Source of the DNA: a virus
DNA: 61,479 nt
Direction: 5' to 3' (one strand)
IMG/VR virus record: IMGVR_UViG_3300020175_000007
Coordinates: 1-61,479 of that record
This document shows positions 27,601-35,689 of the stretch, piece after piece. The position numbers and the translations under genes were made by a program. The first letter of the stretch is position 1; each line of letters begins with the position of its first letter. The notes beneath the pieces are model-generated. The model saw only the letters and a program-made list of their open reading frames with translations, was not told where the DNA came from and made no database searches.

Positions 27601-28370
27601 ACTTTACCTGTTCCTGGATCTGCAGATGTTGTTGATGAATTGAATGTATAATCAAATGTAGCACCACCGAATGAACCATCTGCTCCTGAAGAACCTGATG
27701 AACCACTTGAACCTGATGTACCGCTAGTTCCATTTGTACCACTAGTTCCTGATGAACCACTTGTTCCTGAAGTTCCTGAAGAACCACTTGTTCCTGAAGA
27801 ACCTGATGAACCTGAAGTACCATCTGAACCTGAAGATCCTGAACTACCTGAAGTACCGTCTGTACCACTTGAACCATCTGTTCCTGCTGTACCTGAAGTA
27901 CCTGATGTACCTGAAGAACCTGAAGTTCCTGAAGATCCACTTGAACCAGAAGTCCCATCTGAACCACTTGAACCATCTGTTCCTGCAGTACCTGAAGTAC
28001 CTGATGAACCTGATGTTCCTGAAGAACCACTTGAACCACTTGATCCTGAAGTACCATCTGAACCACTTGAACCATCTGTTCCTGCTGTACCTGAAGTACC
28101 TGAAGATCCAGAAGTTCCAGATGAACCACTTGTTCCATCTGAACCTGAACTACCACTTGAACCTGATGTTCCTGAGGAAGACGCTGCTTCTCTTGTACCT
28201 ACAACACCATCAGTACTAATTACTAATATTGTATCTTCACTAGGTTTACTTGGAAGTCCTGCTTCTGATAATATTAATGGGTTTGATCCGGTGATTGCTA
28301 AAGATCCTGTGATTTCAGAATCTTCTAAGGATTGATATCCTTTTCTAGTTACAAATTTATTATATGCCAT
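21648..28370 (-). CDS. Giant collagen-like tail fibre with C-terminal S74 chaperone
   Basis: 2240 residues. After a 65-residue N-terminal part, long runs of G-[ST]-[SDA] triplets (G-T-S, G-S-S, G-S-D) alternate with globular modules. Three copies of one ~110-residue module begin G-S-F-G-G-A-T-F-D-Y-T-F; two diverged modules and one longer insert are also present. The C-terminal ~102 residues are an S74 intramolecular chaperone (S-S-D-R-R-L-K near 2140, later G-I-I-A-Q-E-V-E), which trimerises fibres and then cuts itself off. The phrase V-G-T-[RK]-E-A-A-[SA]-S-S-G-T-S-G occurs at the N-terminus and again inside, as if two fibres had fused. A late motif lies upstream. Confidence 0.85.
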   Translation of the reverse strand: MAYNKFVTRKGYQSLEDSEITGSLAITGSNPLILSEAGLPSKPSEDTILVISTDGVVGTREAASSSGTSGSSGSSGSDGTSGSSGTSGSSGTSGTAGTDGSSGSDGTSGSSGSSGSSGTSGSSGTSGTAGTDGSSGSDGTSGSSGSSGTSGSSGTSGTSGTAGTDGSSGTDGTSGSSGSSGSDGTSGSSGSSGTSGSSGTSGTSGSSGTSGTNGTSGTSGSSGSSGSSGADGSFGGATFDYTFNSSTTSADPGTGKVALNNSTNQKNSTAAYISGTDDDGTDIQSFLQTIDSSTSAIKGHIRIANRTDATQFLLFSISDLEDQGDWWVIDIAGQAFSTGSPFTNLEDVTCAFVVTGDSGTSGSSGSSGSSGSSGSDGTSGSSGSSGTSGSSGTSGDTGTSGSDGTSGSSGSSGSDGTSGSSGSSGTSGSSGTSGSSGTSGDSGTSGSDGTSGSSGSSGSSGSSGTSGSSGTSGSSGQTIIAPNTYLYDFSTEITGNPGTGVIRLDDATQGDATQIWINNTDAEGNTFPINSVTENTILTIREKIDELFLTFQCTGPVTTAATYARIPGSVLSISGTDPFADGDDIFIGFVIGGTSGTSGSSGSSGSSGSSGSSGTSGSSGSSGSDGTSGSSGSSGSSGTSGSDGTSGSSGTSGSSGSSGSSGSDGTSGSSGTTGTDGTSGSSGTSGTSGTAGTDGSSGTSGSSGSSGSSGSSGSSGSSGSSGTSGSSGNSGNYGGLTYPFTYNINYSDPSSGGIVMNNNTQASATQIKISEIDSDGNTRATFESGDVLAISKLYDNTKFIQFLVGNTTDSGTFTTAAVTQIGASATTPFTDEDTLLVSISYSGADGSSGSSGTSGSNGSSGSSGTSGSSGTSGSSGTSGTSGSNGTDGTSGSSGASGTSGSDGSSGTSGSSGTSGSSGTSGNSGSSGSSGSSGTSGSSGTSGTDGTSGSSGSSGTSGNSGSSGSSGSSGSDGTSGSSGSSGTSGSSGSSGSSGSSGSSGSSGTSGSSGSSGSSGSSGADGSFGGATFDYTFDTSTSATDPGTGQVRLNQAVQRNSTAGYIDITDDNGTSIQSFLETVDSSTSAVKGHIRIANRTDATQFLLFAISDLEDNTGWWTLELSNEAFSTATPFTDGEDVTCAFVVTGDSGTSGSSGTSGSSGSSGSSGSNGSSGSSGTSGSSGTSGSSGSSGSSGSDGTSGSSGATGSSGTSGNSGSSGSSGTSGSSGTSGSSGTSGTTGTAGTDGSSGSSGSSGTSGSSGTSGSSGSSGSSGSSGSSGTSGSSGTSGTSGSSGSSGTSGVATIANNVIYRVTTATGVSGELTANPNLIFSASTKLTVSGSAAADPTKTVFDVQGSQGQLFSVTDDLTGTVFAASDISGVPILSVSGSGLVSVDGRLEGTSTTTASFAHMELTALPGISDNTVLVVDTDGRVGTKEAAASSGTSGSSGSSGSSGSSGSSGSSGSSGSSGSSGSSGTSGSSGTSGSSGSSGSSGSSGSDGTSGSSGATGNSGSSGSSGTSGSSGTSGTSGTSGNSGSSGSSGSDGTSGSSGTSGGIGDSGSSGSSGSSGSSGTSGSSGTSGSSGATGSSGTSGNSGSSGSSGTSGSSGTSGTSGSSGTSGNSGSSGSSGTSGNSGSSGSSGTSGSSGTSGSSGSSGSSGSSGSSGSSGSSGSSGSSGSSGSSGSSGSSGADGSFGGATFDYTFDTSTSATDPGTGQVRLNNATQRNSTNVYIDITDDDGTSIQSFLSTIDSATSAVKGHIRIANRTDATQFLLFAITNTEDNTGWWTLSVTNSAYSAASPFSDGEDVTCAFVVTGDAGTSGSSGTSGSSGSSGSSGSSGSSGSSGTSGSSGTSGSSGTSGNSGSSGSSGTSGSSGTSGSSGTSGNSGSSGSSGSSGSDGTSGSSGANGTSGTSGNSGSSGSSGSSGTSGSSGNSGTSGSSGTSGNSGSSGSSGSSGSSGSSGTSGSSGNSGTSGSSGNSGTSGSSGTSGQQGDPGSDGTSGSSGTSGITIAGTSGSSGTSGSSGSSGSSGTSGTATITNAGSNRVMTSVSGVTLNAEANLLFSGTKLNYADLPFSIGPSGGNLVYNIDDDDTGFRVNGFGGNGLMGLDEGYMFFSGGGLIVGGTTATTTTGLIRATNDVIAFYSSDRRLKTNIVNIPNALEKVSMLNGVTFDWKEFEANKNKEIHANEGHDVGIIAQEVEAIFPEIVDNRENGYKAVKYDRLVAVLIEAVKELNDKVKELENKIK
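22939..23323 (-). repeat. Globular fibre module, copy A3
   Basis: Encodes the ~110-residue module from G-S-F-G-G-A-T-F-D-Y-T-F to V-V-T-G-D-A-G; very similar to copies A1, A2, B1 and B2. Confidence 0.75.
24948..25321 (-). repeat. Globular fibre module, copy A2
   Basis: Same module within the 2240-residue fibre; its start (D-T-S-T-S-A-T-D-P-G-T-G-Q-V-R-L-N) is shared with copy A3, suggesting recent duplication or gene conversion. Confidence 0.75.
27300..27684 (-). repeat. Globular fibre module, copy A1
   Basis: First module of the 2240-residue fibre (N-S-S-T-T-S-A-D-P-G-T-G-K-V), flanked on both sides by G-x-S triplets. Confidence 0.75.
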
Positions 28371-28404
28371 AGTCTTTTCCTCTTTTCAATATCCAAAAGG
28401 TCGA

Positions 28405-28414
28405 TTATAAATAT
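28405..28414 (-). promoter_or_regulatory. Candidate late promoter motif ATATTTATAA
   Basis: Exact motif, 34 bases before the start at 28370; the leader holds a rare Shine-Dalgarno-like AGAGGAAAA. Confidence 0.5.
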
Positions 28415-28431
28415 ATAAAAAAGTTGTGTTG

Positions 28432-31400
28432 TTACAGTAGTCTTAAATGACCTTTAACTCTCCAATTGTTTGTAGGAACGGATACTTGAATACTACAGTT
28501 ATTACCACTATCTACAGTACTAAATACTACACCACTAGTATCTCCAATTGATACTGTAGAAACATCTGTAAAAGTAGTTTCACCTGATACACCTGGATCT
28601 CTATTAGTTATTAAAGTAATAGTACCTGCTCTTAAATTACTTCCACCTGGATAAGCACCTGTATTATCTGTTACAGCATAATCTAAAAATGCAGCCATAT
28701 ATTTTGTTCTATCAAAAGTTGCTACTGTTTCATCTCCTGGATCAGCATCTGTATTTTCAACATAACTCATACTACCTGAGAAATTACCTGCTGAAGCTCC
28801 TGCTGTGAAATCAATTGCCCCATTTATAGATAAAGCATTTGTAGGATCTGTACCTTTAATGTTTAATCCTACTTCATCAAATGTATATCTATCATTTTGT
28901 GAAGTATCAACTCCTATTATTACTCTTTTTAAAGCATGACTACCTTCAATGTATACTTCTTGACTATTACCACCACCTAAAGCTGCCCATGTTACCATAT
29001 TACCATTTGGCAACTGCATATTTCCATTTACAGTAAAATCTTCTTCTAAAGTTGTTCCTGCGGTTTGTATTCCTACTTGTTCTGAATTATTAATTAGAAT
29101 TGCTAAATCATTATGTGTAGTTGATTGTCCTACACCAAATGTATCACCAGTACCAAAGTAAGATAATGTACCTCCTACTCCATTCGGATCTATCATTCTT
29201 AATTTTACATTGGAAGTATAACTTTCTATTTTAACTTGTACATTTTCACTACCACTTACGTGTAAATTAGCTTCTGGGTATCTTGTTCCAATTCCTACAC
29301 TACCATTTCCTTCTGAAAATGATCCAGCATGTAATAATACATTTGAACCTGACATTACTTCAAATGCTCTATTTAAAAATGTTAATTCAGCTGAACTTGA
29401 TACTACTGATGTACCAGTTGAAAATAATATATCCCCAGCTACATTTCTTGTTATAGTAGCTACACCACTTGTTCCTGATGAACCTGATGTACCTGAAGAT
29501 CCACTTGTTCCAGATGAACCTGAAGTACCATCTGAACCTGATGATCCTGAACTGCCTGATGAACCTGATGTTCCATCTGAACCACTAGATCCTGAACTAC
29601 CTGAAGTACCATCAGAACCTGAACTACCACTTGAACCTGAAGTTCCATCTGTTCCTGTTGTACCTGAAGTACCTGAAGATCCTGATGTGCCATCTGAACC
29701 TGAAGTACCTGATGAACCACTTGATCCTGAAGTACCTGATGAACCACTAGAACCACTTGTTCCATCTGATCCTGAAGAACCTGATGAACCACTTGATCCT
29801 GATGTACCATCTGTACCTGCAGTACCTGTTGTTCCTGAAGTTCCTGAAGATCCGCTTGTTCCATCTGAACCTGAAGAACCACTTGATCCACTTGATCCAC
29901 TAGTTCCACTTGAACCACTTGTTCCTGCATCACCTGTTACTACAAATGCTAACGTTACATCTTCTGCATTTGAGAATGGCGAAGCAGCTGAAGATGCTTG
30001 ATTAGCAATATCTATTGTCCACCAACCTGTATTATCTGTTAGGTCTGAAATTGAAAATAGTATAAATTGAGTTGCATCTGTTCTATTTGCTATTCTAACA
30101 TGACCTTTTACAGCTGAGGTCGAACTGTCTATTGTTTCTAGGAATGATTGTATACTAGTTCCATCATCATCTGTAATATCAACATACATTTCAGTTGATG
30201 TATTTTGAGGAGTAGCATTTAATCTAACTTTTCCAGTTCCTGGATCTGCTCCTACAGTTGAATCTTCAAAAGTATAATCGAAAGTAGCACCACCAAATGA
30301 ACCATCTGCTCCTGATGAACCCGAAGATCCACTTGAACCACTTGATCCTGAAGTTCCTGAACTACCTGAAGAACCACTTGTTCCATCTGATCCTGAAGAT
30401 CCTGATGAACCTGAAGATCCTGATGAACCACTTGTACCATCTGAACCTGAACTACCACTTGAACCTGATGTTCCATCTGATCCACTTGTTCCACTTGAAC
30501 CTGATGAACCACTTGATCCACTTGTTCCTGAAGAACCAGAACTTCCTGAAGTACCATCTGTACCACTTGACCCACTTGAACCAGATGAACCTGAAGTTCC
30601 ATCTGTTCCTGAAGTACCATCTGCTCCTGAAGAACCTGATGTACCATCTGATCCTGAAGATCCACTTGAACCTGAAGATCCTGAAGATCCGCTTGTTCCT
30701 GAACTTCCACTTGAACCAGATGAACCTGAAGTTCCATCTGTTCCTGAAGTACCATCTGTACCACTTGATCCTGAAGATCCTGATGAACCACTTGTACCAT
30801 CTGATCCTGAAGAACCTGATGAACCACTAGTTCCTGATGAACCTGAAGTACCTGATGTACCAGATGAACCTGAAGTACCACTTGTTCCATCTGTTCCTGT
30901 TGTTCCTGATGAACCTGAACTTCCGGATGTTCCATCTGTACCTGAAGTTCCTGAAGATCCACTTGTTCCATCTGAACCACTTGTTCCTGATGTACCTGAA
31001 GTACCTGATGAACCTGAAGTACCTGAAGATCCACTAGATCCTGAAGTACCATCTGATCCTGAGCTACCACTTGAACCTGAAGATCCGCTTGAACCTGAAG
31101 TTCCACTTGAACCACTTGAACCACTAGTTCCATCTGATCCACTTGAACCTGATGAACCACTAGATCCTGAAGATCCACTTGTTCCATCTGAACCACTAGA
31201 TCCTGAAGATCCACTTGAGCCACTTGTTCCATCTGTTCCTGTAGTTCCTGATGAACCACTGGTTCCATCTGAACCACTTGTTCCACTAGAACCTGATGTA
31301 CCTGAAGTACCTGATGTACCACTAGTTCCACTTGTTCCTGAAGAACCTGAAGTACCACTTGTTCCTGAAGTTCCTGATGTTCCTGATGAACCTGAAGATC

Positions 31401-34317
31401 CACTTGTACCATCATCTCCTCTATCACCTGTAGTAACAAAAGCAACTACAATATCTTCTGCATTTGAAAATGGTGAAGCCTCTGAAAATGATTGATCATT
31501 TATATCTATTGTCCACCAACCTGTATTATCTGTTAAATCAGATATACTAAATAATATAAATTGGGTTGCGTCTGCTCTATTTGAAATTCTTACGTGTCCT
31601 TTAACTGCTGATGTAGACGCGTCTATTGATTCTAAAAATCCTTGTATTGTTACTCCATTATCATCTAAAATGTCAATATACATTTCAGTTGATGTGTTTT
31701 GAGGAGTATCATTTAATCTAATTAATCCTGTTCCTGGATCTGCTCCTACAGTTGAATCTGAGAATGTGTAGTCAAATGCTGCACCTCCAAATGAACCATC
31801 TGCTCCCGAAGAACCTGATGTACCATCTGAACCACTAGTTCCACTTGATCCTGATGTACCACTTGTTCCTGATGTACCTGAACTACCGCTTGTACCAGAA
31901 GTTCCTGATGAACCTGAAGTACCTGATGTACCATCAGTTCCTGTTGTTCCTGAAGATCCTGATGAACCTGATGTACCATCTGTTCCTGAAGAACCTGAAC
32001 TACCTGAAGTACCATCGGTACCACTTGAACCTGATGATCCACTTGTACCATCTGATCCTGAAGAACCTGATGAACCACTTGTTCCATCTGATCCTGAACT
32101 TCCACTTGAACCTGAAGATCCTGATGAACCACTTGATCCTGATGAACCTGAAGTACCATCTGTTCCTGTTGTTCCTGAACTACCAGATGTTCCATCTGAA
32201 CCTGAAGTTCCTGAAGAACCTGATGTTCCACTTGAACCACTAGATCCACTTGTACCATCTGAACCACTAGATCCTGAAGATCCACTTGAACCTGAAGTAC
32301 CATCGGATCCTGTTGTTCCTGAACTTCCTGAAGTACCACTTGAACCACTTGTTCCTGAAGAACCTGATGTACCACTAGATCCACTAGTTCCATCTGCTCC
32401 TGAACTACCACTTGTACCATCATTTCCTGATGTTCCAGATGAACCTGAACTACCTGAGGTACCTGAGCTTCCTGATGAACCTGAAGTTCCATCTGTACCT
32501 GTTGTACCTGAAGATCCTGAGGTTCCATCTGTACCTGTTGTACCTGAAGATCCTGAAGTACCATCTGAACCTGATGTACCTGATGATCCAGAGGTTCCAC
32601 TTGAACCTGATGTACCATTAGTTCCATATGATAATTGAAGTACTATTCTTTCTTCATTTGCAAAAGCATTAGTAAATCCTACTGAAGTAACTGTAAATAT
32701 TGTTATTTCTCCACTATCACCTGTATCATTAGATATATTAGTTACTTGTGCATTAAATGAAGCTGAATTTGCTGTTTCTTGGTTTATTACTAAATTAGAG
32801 ATGTTAGCATTAGATAATCTTGTTGATTGATCTAAATTATTATAATCTAATTGTGATACAGCTATTGTTGTAACTGATCCATAAGTTCCACTATTAAACC
32901 TAATTTCTTTTTCTAATGTAGCATTTGTACTAGTATTAGTACTAAAACCATAAGTTATACCTTGATTTACTTGACCACTTGATCCTGAACTACCTGATGT
33001 TCCATCTGTTCCTGTTGTTCCTGATGAGCCACTTGAACCTGAAGTACCATCTGTACCTGATGTTCCAGAAGTTCCTGATGAACCCGAAGTACCTGATGTA
33101 CCTGATAGTCCTGAAGATCCACTTGTACCAGTAGTACCACTTGAACCTGAAGTTCCTGAACTTCCACTTGTACCTGAAGATCCTGAAGATCCTGATGTTC
33201 CTGAAGAACCATCTCCACCTGCTGAACCTGCTAAGTTAACAGTCCAAGAAGAATATGTTCCTGAACCTATTGTTTCAGTTGGAGCTCCAAATTGCATTAC
33301 ACCTGAATCGGTATCATATGAAGTTATTTGGGATGTTTGATAATTACTAACATTATGAACAATAAGAACACTTTGTCCTATAGTATATGCTAAATTAATT
33401 CCTACTGTTATTGTACCTGAATTTCCTAAAGTAAAGCTTGTGGTAGAAGTAGTAGCATATGTATCTGATCGTCCTGAAGATCCACTTGTACCTGAAGTAC
33501 CACCTGTACCTTGTGCACCTGATGATCCTGAAGTACCATCTGTACCTGAAGTTCCACTTGAACCTGAAGTTCCTGTTGTACCTGATGAACCACTTGAACC
33601 TGCTGTTCCTGAAGTACCACTAGTACCTGAAGAACCATCTCCACCTGCTGCTCCATCTAAATTAACAGACCATGAAGTATAAGTACCTGATCCTGTTGTT
33701 GATGTAGGAGCTGCAAAAGTTATACTTCCAGTTCCTGTATCATATCCTGTAACTAAACTTATTTGGAAATTGCTTACATCATAAACAATTTTAATTCTTT
33801 GACCTACTGTATATGCTAAACCAGTTCCTACTACTAATGATCCTGCATCTCCTAATACATGAGATGTTGTTGAAGTTGTTGCATATTTATCTCCATCTGC
33901 TCCTGTTGTACCACTTGTACCTGAAGTACCACTTGCACCTGAAGATCCACTTGTTCCATCTGTACCTGAAGTTCCTGAAGATCCACTAGTTCCATCTGTA
34001 CCTGAAGTACCACTTGATCCTGATGTTCCATCTTGACCACTACCTGGAAATGAACCTGTATAAAATAATTTACCTGTTGAAGTATCTGTTAAAACTACTT
34101 TAAAACCTGCATCTGAAGTTTCTGTTAAAGCAGGCATATCTACCTCACCATCAAAAGCAGTTGAACCAGTTACTATAAGAGAACCTGAAATTGTTATTTC
34201 ATATGCTTCTTGTCCTGTTAAAGCAGCTACTGATTGAGATACGTGCCATGATTCAATAGTATACCCCTGATCTATCTGATCACTTCCTGATGTAAATATT
34301 TGTTTTAAATTCTTCAC
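28432..34317 (-). CDS. Second giant collagen-like tail fibre
   Basis: 1961 residues from a GTG start (34315-34317); a stop precedes it in frame, so no earlier start exists. The N-terminal part (S-Q-S-V-A-A-L-T-G-Q-E-A-Y-E-I-T-I-S-G-S-L) resembles the 135-residue gene upstream. Then come G-[ST]-[SDA] triplets with inserted modules: two ~85-residue modules (Y-A-T-T-S-T-T-S), one unique ~130-residue module, and two G-S-F-G-G-A-x-F-D-Y-T-F modules shared with the other fibre. The C-terminal ~320 residues are beta-rich (L-H-V-S-G-S-E-N, V-G-I-G-T) without an S74 domain. Probably a trimeric fibre shaft. Confidence 0.85.
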   Translation of the reverse strand: MKNLKQIFTSGSDQIDQGYTIESWHVSQSVAALTGQEAYEITISGSLIVTGSTAFDGEVDMPALTETSDAGFKVVLTDTSTGKLFYTGSFPGSGQDGTSGSSGTSGTDGTSGSSGTSGTDGTSGSSGASGTSGTSGTTGADGDKYATTSTTSHVLGDAGSLVVGTGLAYTVGQRIKIVYDVSNFQISLVTGYDTGTGSITFAAPTSTTGSGTYTSWSVNLDGAAGGDGSSGTSGTSGTAGSSGSSGTTGTSGSSGTSGTDGTSGSSGAQGTGGTSGTSGSSGRSDTYATTSTTSFTLGNSGTITVGINLAYTIGQSVLIVHNVSNYQTSQITSYDTDSGVMQFGAPTETIGSGTYSSWTVNLAGSAGGDGSSGTSGSSGSSGTSGSSGTSGSSGTTGTSGSSGLSGTSGTSGSSGTSGTSGTDGTSGSSGSSGTTGTDGTSGSSGSSGQVNQGITYGFSTNTSTNATLEKEIRFNSGTYGSVTTIAVSQLDYNNLDQSTRLSNANISNLVINQETANSASFNAQVTNISNDTGDSGEITIFTVTSVGFTNAFANEERIVLQLSYGTNGTSGSSGTSGSSGTSGSDGTSGSSGTTGTDGTSGSSGTTGTDGTSGSSGSSGTSGSSGSSGTSGNDGTSGSSGADGTSGSSGTSGSSGTSGSSGTSGSSGTTGSDGTSGSSGSSGSSGSDGTSGSSGSSGTSGSSGTSGSDGTSGSSGTTGTDGTSGSSGSSGSSGSSGSSGSSGSDGTSGSSGSSGSDGTSGSSGSSGTDGTSGSSGSSGTDGTSGSSGSSGTTGTDGTSGTSGSSGTSGTSGSSGTSGTSGTSGSSGTSGSDGTSGSSGADGSFGGAAFDYTFSDSTVGADPGTGLIRLNDTPQNTSTEMYIDILDDNGVTIQGFLESIDASTSAVKGHVRISNRADATQFILFSISDLTDNTGWWTIDINDQSFSEASPFSNAEDIVVAFVTTGDRGDDGTSGSSGSSGTSGTSGTSGTSGSSGTSGTSGTSGTSGTSGSSGTSGSDGTSGSSGTTGTDGTSGSSGSSGSSGSDGTSGSSGSSGSSGSSGSDGTSGSSGSSGTSGSSGSSGSSGSSGSDGTSGSSGSSGTSGSSGTSGTSGTSGSDGTSGSSGTSGTDGTSGSSGSSGTTGTDGTSGTSGSSGTSGTSGSSGTSGSSGSSGSDGTSGSSGSSGSSGTDGTSGTDGTSGSSGSSGSSGTSGSSGSSGSSGSSGSDGTSGSSGADGTSGTDGTSGSSGSSGSSGTDGTSGSSGSSGTSGSSGSSGSSGTSGSDGTSGSSGSSGSDGTSGSSGSSGSSGSSGSDGTSGSSGSSGTSGSSGSSGSSGSSGADGSFGGATFDYTFEDSTVGADPGTGKVRLNATPQNTSTEMYVDITDDDGTSIQSFLETIDSSTSAVKGHVRIANRTDATQFILFSISDLTDNTGWWTIDIANQASSAASPFSNAEDVTLAFVVTGDAGTSGSSGTSGSSGSSGSSGSDGTSGSSGTSGTTGTAGTDGTSGSSGSSGSSGSDGTSGSSGSSGTSGSSGSSGTSGSDGTSGSSGTSGTTGTDGTSGSSGSSGSDGTSGSSGSSGSDGTSGSSGSSGSSGSDGTSGSSGTSGSSGTSGSSGTSGVATITRNVAGDILFSTGTSVVSSSAELTFLNRAFEVMSGSNVLLHAGSFSEGNGSVGIGTRYPEANLHVSGSENVQVKIESYTSNVKLRMIDPNGVGGTLSYFGTGDTFGVGQSTTHNDLAILINNSEQVGIQTAGTTLEEDFTVNGNMQLPNGNMVTWAALGGGNSQEVYIEGSHALKRVIIGVDTSQNDRYTFDEVGLNIKGTDPTNALSINGAIDFTAGASAGNFSGSMSYVENTDADPGDETVATFDRTKYMAAFLDYAVTDNTGAYPGGSNLRAGTITLITNRDPGVSGETTFTDVSTVSIGDTSGVVFSTVDSGNNCSIQVSVPTNNWRVKGHLRLL
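29932..30312 (-). repeat. Globular fibre module, copy B2
   Basis: G-S-F-G-G-A-T-F-D-Y-T-F-E-D-S-T-V-G-A-D module in the 1961-residue fibre, homologous to the A copies. Confidence 0.75.
31428..31806 (-). repeat. Globular fibre module, copy B1
   Basis: G-S-F-G-G-A-A-F-D-Y-T-F-S-D-S-T-V-G-A-D module; closest to B2, so the pair arose within this gene. Confidence 0.75.
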
Positions 34318-34330
34318 AGATTTTTCTTTA

Positions 34331-34738
34331 TTATACGAATGCTATTTCTTTAAATTCAGTTCCATTATGAAAATATAACTTACAAGCTGTGGCACTACCA
34401 CTAGCCATTAATTGTCCCACCACTCCTGATGGGGTTGTTTCGTTTCGTGTTAATGTAACGTTACCTACATTTAATCCTGCAGATCCTGTTACATAAGTAT
34501 ATCCTGTTGATGGTTGATTTACTAATACATTAGTAAAATTTCCATCAGGTAAATTAATAAATTTAAAACCAGTAGAACCTACACCAGTAATTGATACTGC
34601 ACCTGTTACTGATAAAGAACCTGAAATATCAACTTGATATGCTTCAGTTGCTGTAAAAGCATCTATAGATTGAGTCACATTAGCCGCGTAAATAGGTTCA
34701 TTAAATGCAATTCCTGTATTTGATAATGTTTTGGGCAT
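34331..34738 (-). CDS. Short tail-fibre-like protein
   Basis: 135 residues. A-A-N-V-T-Q-S-I-D-A-F-T-A-T-E-A-Y-Q-V-D-I-S-G-S-L-S-V-T-G matches the N-terminal attachment-type segment of the 1961-residue fibre, and the end (L-Y-F-H-N-G-T-E-F-K-E-I-A-F-V) resembles ends of other phage fibre proteins. An exact late motif is 12 bases before the ATG. It may be a small fibre that shares the socket of the giant fibre, or a trimmed paralogue. Confidence 0.65.
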   Translation of the reverse strand: MPKTLSNTGIAFNEPIYAANVTQSIDAFTATEAYQVDISGSLSVTGAVSITGVGSTGFKFINLPDGNFTNVLVNQPSTGYTYVTGSAGLNVGNVTLTRNETTPSGVVGQLMASGSATACKLYFHNGTEFKEIAFV

Positions 34739-34750
34739 AGTGATTATTTG

Positions 34751-34760
34751 TTATAAATAT
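34751..34760 (-). promoter_or_regulatory. Candidate late promoter motif ATATTTATAA
   Basis: Exact motif followed by CAAAT, 12 bases before the start at 34738. Confidence 0.6.
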
Positions 34761-34762
34761 TG

Positions 34763-35683
34763 CTACCTATCTATATTTACTAAAATTGTTGTATCTGTTG
34801 TTCTAGAAGAAGGTAAAGGTTGAGCTAATTTACCTACTGCTAATAATTCATATTGTTCGTTATACATTCCTACTGTTGTTATATATGGTTCAAAAAATGA
34901 TGATGTTGCATAATCATATAAGGTATTACCGGTACTACCTGAAATTACACTATTATTTAAAGAATAATTAAATTCTTCTTCTGTTATAGTACATTTATAT
35001 TGTGTTTCTAATATTTCAAATGAACTTGAAAATGAACAAGTAACATTAGAACTTGAATACATTGTTTCTAAACTTTGGGATTCAAATTCTTGTTGTGTTA
35101 ATATCGCTATACCATGTTGGTATATAATATTACCAACATTAACACTTGCTGATAATAGATTACCATTACCATCATCTGTAATTTCGGCATTTACTGCTCC
35201 ACCAATATTATTAAATTCTAATATAAAAGATTCTGGTTGTATAAAATCACCATATAATTTAGATGGAATTGACCATGTTAAAATATGTTCATCTGATGAT
35301 GTTGGAAAAGATCTAGATTGTGTTAAAGTAGTATTTAAATAATTATAATATCTACCTCTTGAACTATTTGGTCCTACTAATACATCTCCTGAAGGATTCG
35401 AACCTAATATTACACTAGCTGTAGTAATACTATCACCATAACTTGAAGATATATAATTTGAATAATATAATTCTTTTGCTGAATTGTAAACTGATGATTG
35501 TGATAAAGGAGTAATATAACCTGTTCCTCCTGATCCTGTTATATTTACATTAGTTCCATAAAACCTATCAATTCCAACATTAGAGGCTGTTAGCTCAGAA
35601 TCTCCTTGAAAAGAAAAATTTTTATTTACCTCCAGTGGAGATATTAATATATCTTGTGCATTGAATTGTTTGAAAGCCGCCAT
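34763..35683 (-). CDS. Virion structural protein, paralogue of its upstream neighbour
   Basis: 306 residues. It opens M-A-A-F-K-Q-F-N-A-Q-D-I-L-I-S-P and ends with E-E-F-N-Y-S-L-N-N, S-G-S-T-G-N, T-T-V-G-M-Y-N and L-L-A-V-G-K-L. The 349-residue protein upstream has the same blocks in the same order. I know such pairs from marine T4-like phages as unnamed structural proteins. A tail or baseplate location is inferred from its place between fibres and the 2837-residue protein. Confidence 0.7.
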   Translation of the reverse strand: MAAFKQFNAQDILISPLEVNKNFSFQGDSELTASNVGIDRFYGTNVNITGSGGTGYITPLSQSSVYNSAKELYYSNYISSSYGDSITTASVILGSNPSGDVLVGPNSSRGRYYNYLNTTLTQSRSFPTSSDEHILTWSIPSKLYGDFIQPESFILEFNNIGGAVNAEITDDGNGNLLSASVNVGNIIYQHGIAILTQQEFESQSLETMYSSSNVTCSFSSSFEILETQYKCTITEEEFNYSLNNSVISGSTGNTLYDYATSSFFEPYITTVGMYNEQYELLAVGKLAQPLPSSRTTDTTILVNIDR

Positions 35684-35689
35684 TCATTT

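Noticed and set aside
22277-33218. CRISPR-like regular repetition in the fibre genes
   Set aside because: The repetition is protein triplet coding with varied codons, without uniform repeats and spacers.
34310-34335. TTCGTATAATAA resembling a host-type promoter before the 1961-residue fibre
   Set aside because: There is no TTGG at 19 bases and the sequence is the coding end of the gene upstream.
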